Shown in pieces: positions 29,860-30,362 of a stretch of 30,362 nucleotides of DNA (position 1 is the first letter of the stretch; every line of letters begins with the position of its first letter). Both the position numbers and the translations under genes were made by a program. This stretch comes from Methanosarcina sp. UBA5 (lineage in GTDB: Archaea > Halobacteriota > Methanosarcinia > Methanosarcinales > Methanosarcinaceae), in contig NZ_DAVG01000067.1 in NCBI RefSeq assembly GCF_002505485.1, forward strand, positions 1 through 30,362, given 5' to 3'. Under the pieces are notes generated by a model, which worked only from the letters and a program-made list of their open reading frames with translations, was not told where the DNA came from and made no database searches.

Positions 29860-30362
29860 CATCTATCGGTAATCCGAAGAGATTGTAATCCCAATCTCAA
29901 AATGTTAATAGCGGCATTATGATCCCTATCGAGAGTAAGACCACAGTAAGGACAACTGTGTATTCTCTCGGATAGTTCTTTTTTGACTATTTGACCACAT
30001 CCTGAACACATCTGAGATGTATTACACGGATTAACAAGCTCTACACGTTTACCAGCCCATTCTGCCTTGTAAGACGTGATAGTTACAAGCTTATTCCATG
30101 CAACATCAGCTATGTGTTTTGCTAGTTTGTGGTTTTTAATCATTCCTTTGATGTTCAGATCTTCAAAGGTAATCAAATCATAAGTCCTGACAAGATCAAG
30201 ACTTACTTTTTGTACAAAATCCTCTCTTTTGTTCGCTATTCTTTCGTGAACCCGTTGAACAGATTTCAAAGCCTTTGCTCTTTCATGTGTTCCTTTTTCA
30301 AGTTTGGAGAATTTTCTCTGAACTTTTGCCAGAAACTTTTCCTCTGTAACAAAGAATCGAGG
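29844..30362 (-). CDS. tnpB: TnpB-family RNA-guided nuclease/transposase accessory protein, partial (5' end outside window)
   Basis: The C-terminal 172 residues of a TnpB (OrfB of IS605/IS1341). The open frame continues without a stop to base 30362, so the start lies outside the window. TFEDLNIKGM carries the second RuvC acidic residue. WAGKRVELVNPCNTSQ leads into a four-cysteine zinc finger (CSGCG and CPYCG). DRDHNAAINIL supplies the third RuvC Asp. All catalytic and zinc residues in the visible part are intact and no frameshift is seen. TnpB is a programmable DNA nuclease guided by RNA from the element's right end. It is convergent with the CBS array, with 14 nt between the stop codons. Confidence 0.88.
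   Translation of the reverse strand, partial: PRFFVTEEKFLAKVQRKFSKLEKGTHERAKALKSVQRVHERIANKREDFVQKVSLDLVRTYDLITFEDLNIKGMIKNHKLAKHIADVAWNKLVTITSYKAEWAGKRVELVNPCNTSQMCSGCGQIVKKELSERIHSCPYCGLTLDRDHNAAINILRLGLQSLRITDRCPSLQ

Larger units (their letters stand above)
29830..30362 (-). mobile_element. Right end and 3' part of an IS200/IS605-family (IS1341-like) element
   Basis: The visible part consists of the tnpB 3' portion and, at its very end, a subterminal hairpin (29840-29859) typical of IS200/IS605 right ends. The outer boundary is probably within a few bases of 29830, directly after the CBS gene stop codon; I cannot fix it without an empty site. The left end and any tnpA lie beyond the window. 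Confidence 0.65.

Noticed and set aside
1..30362. tRNA or rRNA genes
   Set aside because: No intergenic stretch shows a TTCRANYC T-loop with flanking acceptor and anticodon stems, and nothing resembles rRNA. This was a visual check only.

Overview
The window looks like chromosome of a methanogenic archaeon of the genus Methanosarcina or a close relative. The reasons are an archaeal DnaG-type primase, an archaeosine synthase (ArcS), a four-OB-fold single-stranded-DNA-binding RPA of 484 residues (the architecture known for Methanosarcina RPA1), a UPF0058 protein, TATA-box promoters (TTTATATA-like) and long AT-rich intergenic gaps. I cannot assign a species from sequence alone.

Layout. 1-6001: a 2-isopropylmalate synthase gene behind a repeat-rich leader, then a TatD nuclease, a small metallo-beta-lactamase-fold hydrolase and a YgiQ-type radical SAM protein, all on the + strand. 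6002-7937: an AT-rich, isolated gene for a 543-residue protein ending in an HEPN-like RX4H motif, preceded by a 19-bp imperfect inverted repeat; this is the best accessory or defence candidate. 8169-11552: minus-strand genes for two tandem small paralogues and a GlcF/GlcD-like pair (FeS/CCG protein plus FAD oxidase) that probably oxidises a 2-hydroxy acid such as D-lactate or glycolate. 11837-14660: arcS, a GNAT acetyltransferase, and a convergent UPF0058 gene. 15285-16841: dnaG on the minus strand. 16842-18360: 1.5 kb without a sizeable ORF but with many small hairpins, a 21-codon micro-ORF and a compact, C-rich stem-loop placed exactly downstream of a strong TATA box, which is a candidate small RNA gene.

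18361-23941: a CoA-disulfide-reductase-like flavoprotein, RNA 3'-phosphate cyclase (rtcA), a convergent tRNA 2'-phosphotransferase (kptA/tpt1) with a zinc-ribbon-like N-terminus, a doubtful degenerate ORF, and rpa. 24716-29829: five consecutive + strand genes made almost only of CBS domains (about 18 domains), without any attached enzyme or channel. 29830-30362: the 3' part of an IS200/IS605-type tnpB with its right-end hairpin; the gene runs off the window.

Functionally, much of the central part concerns nucleic-acid handling (ArcS, DnaG, RtcA, KptA, RPA). The CBS array is probably a bank of adenine-nucleotide sensors whose partners are elsewhere. The points I consider most worth testing are the C-rich small RNA candidate, the HEPN-like gene, the start-codon-spanning inverted repeat of tatD, and the CBS array with TnpB inserted at its end. 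All product calls come from reading motifs; no database search was run.
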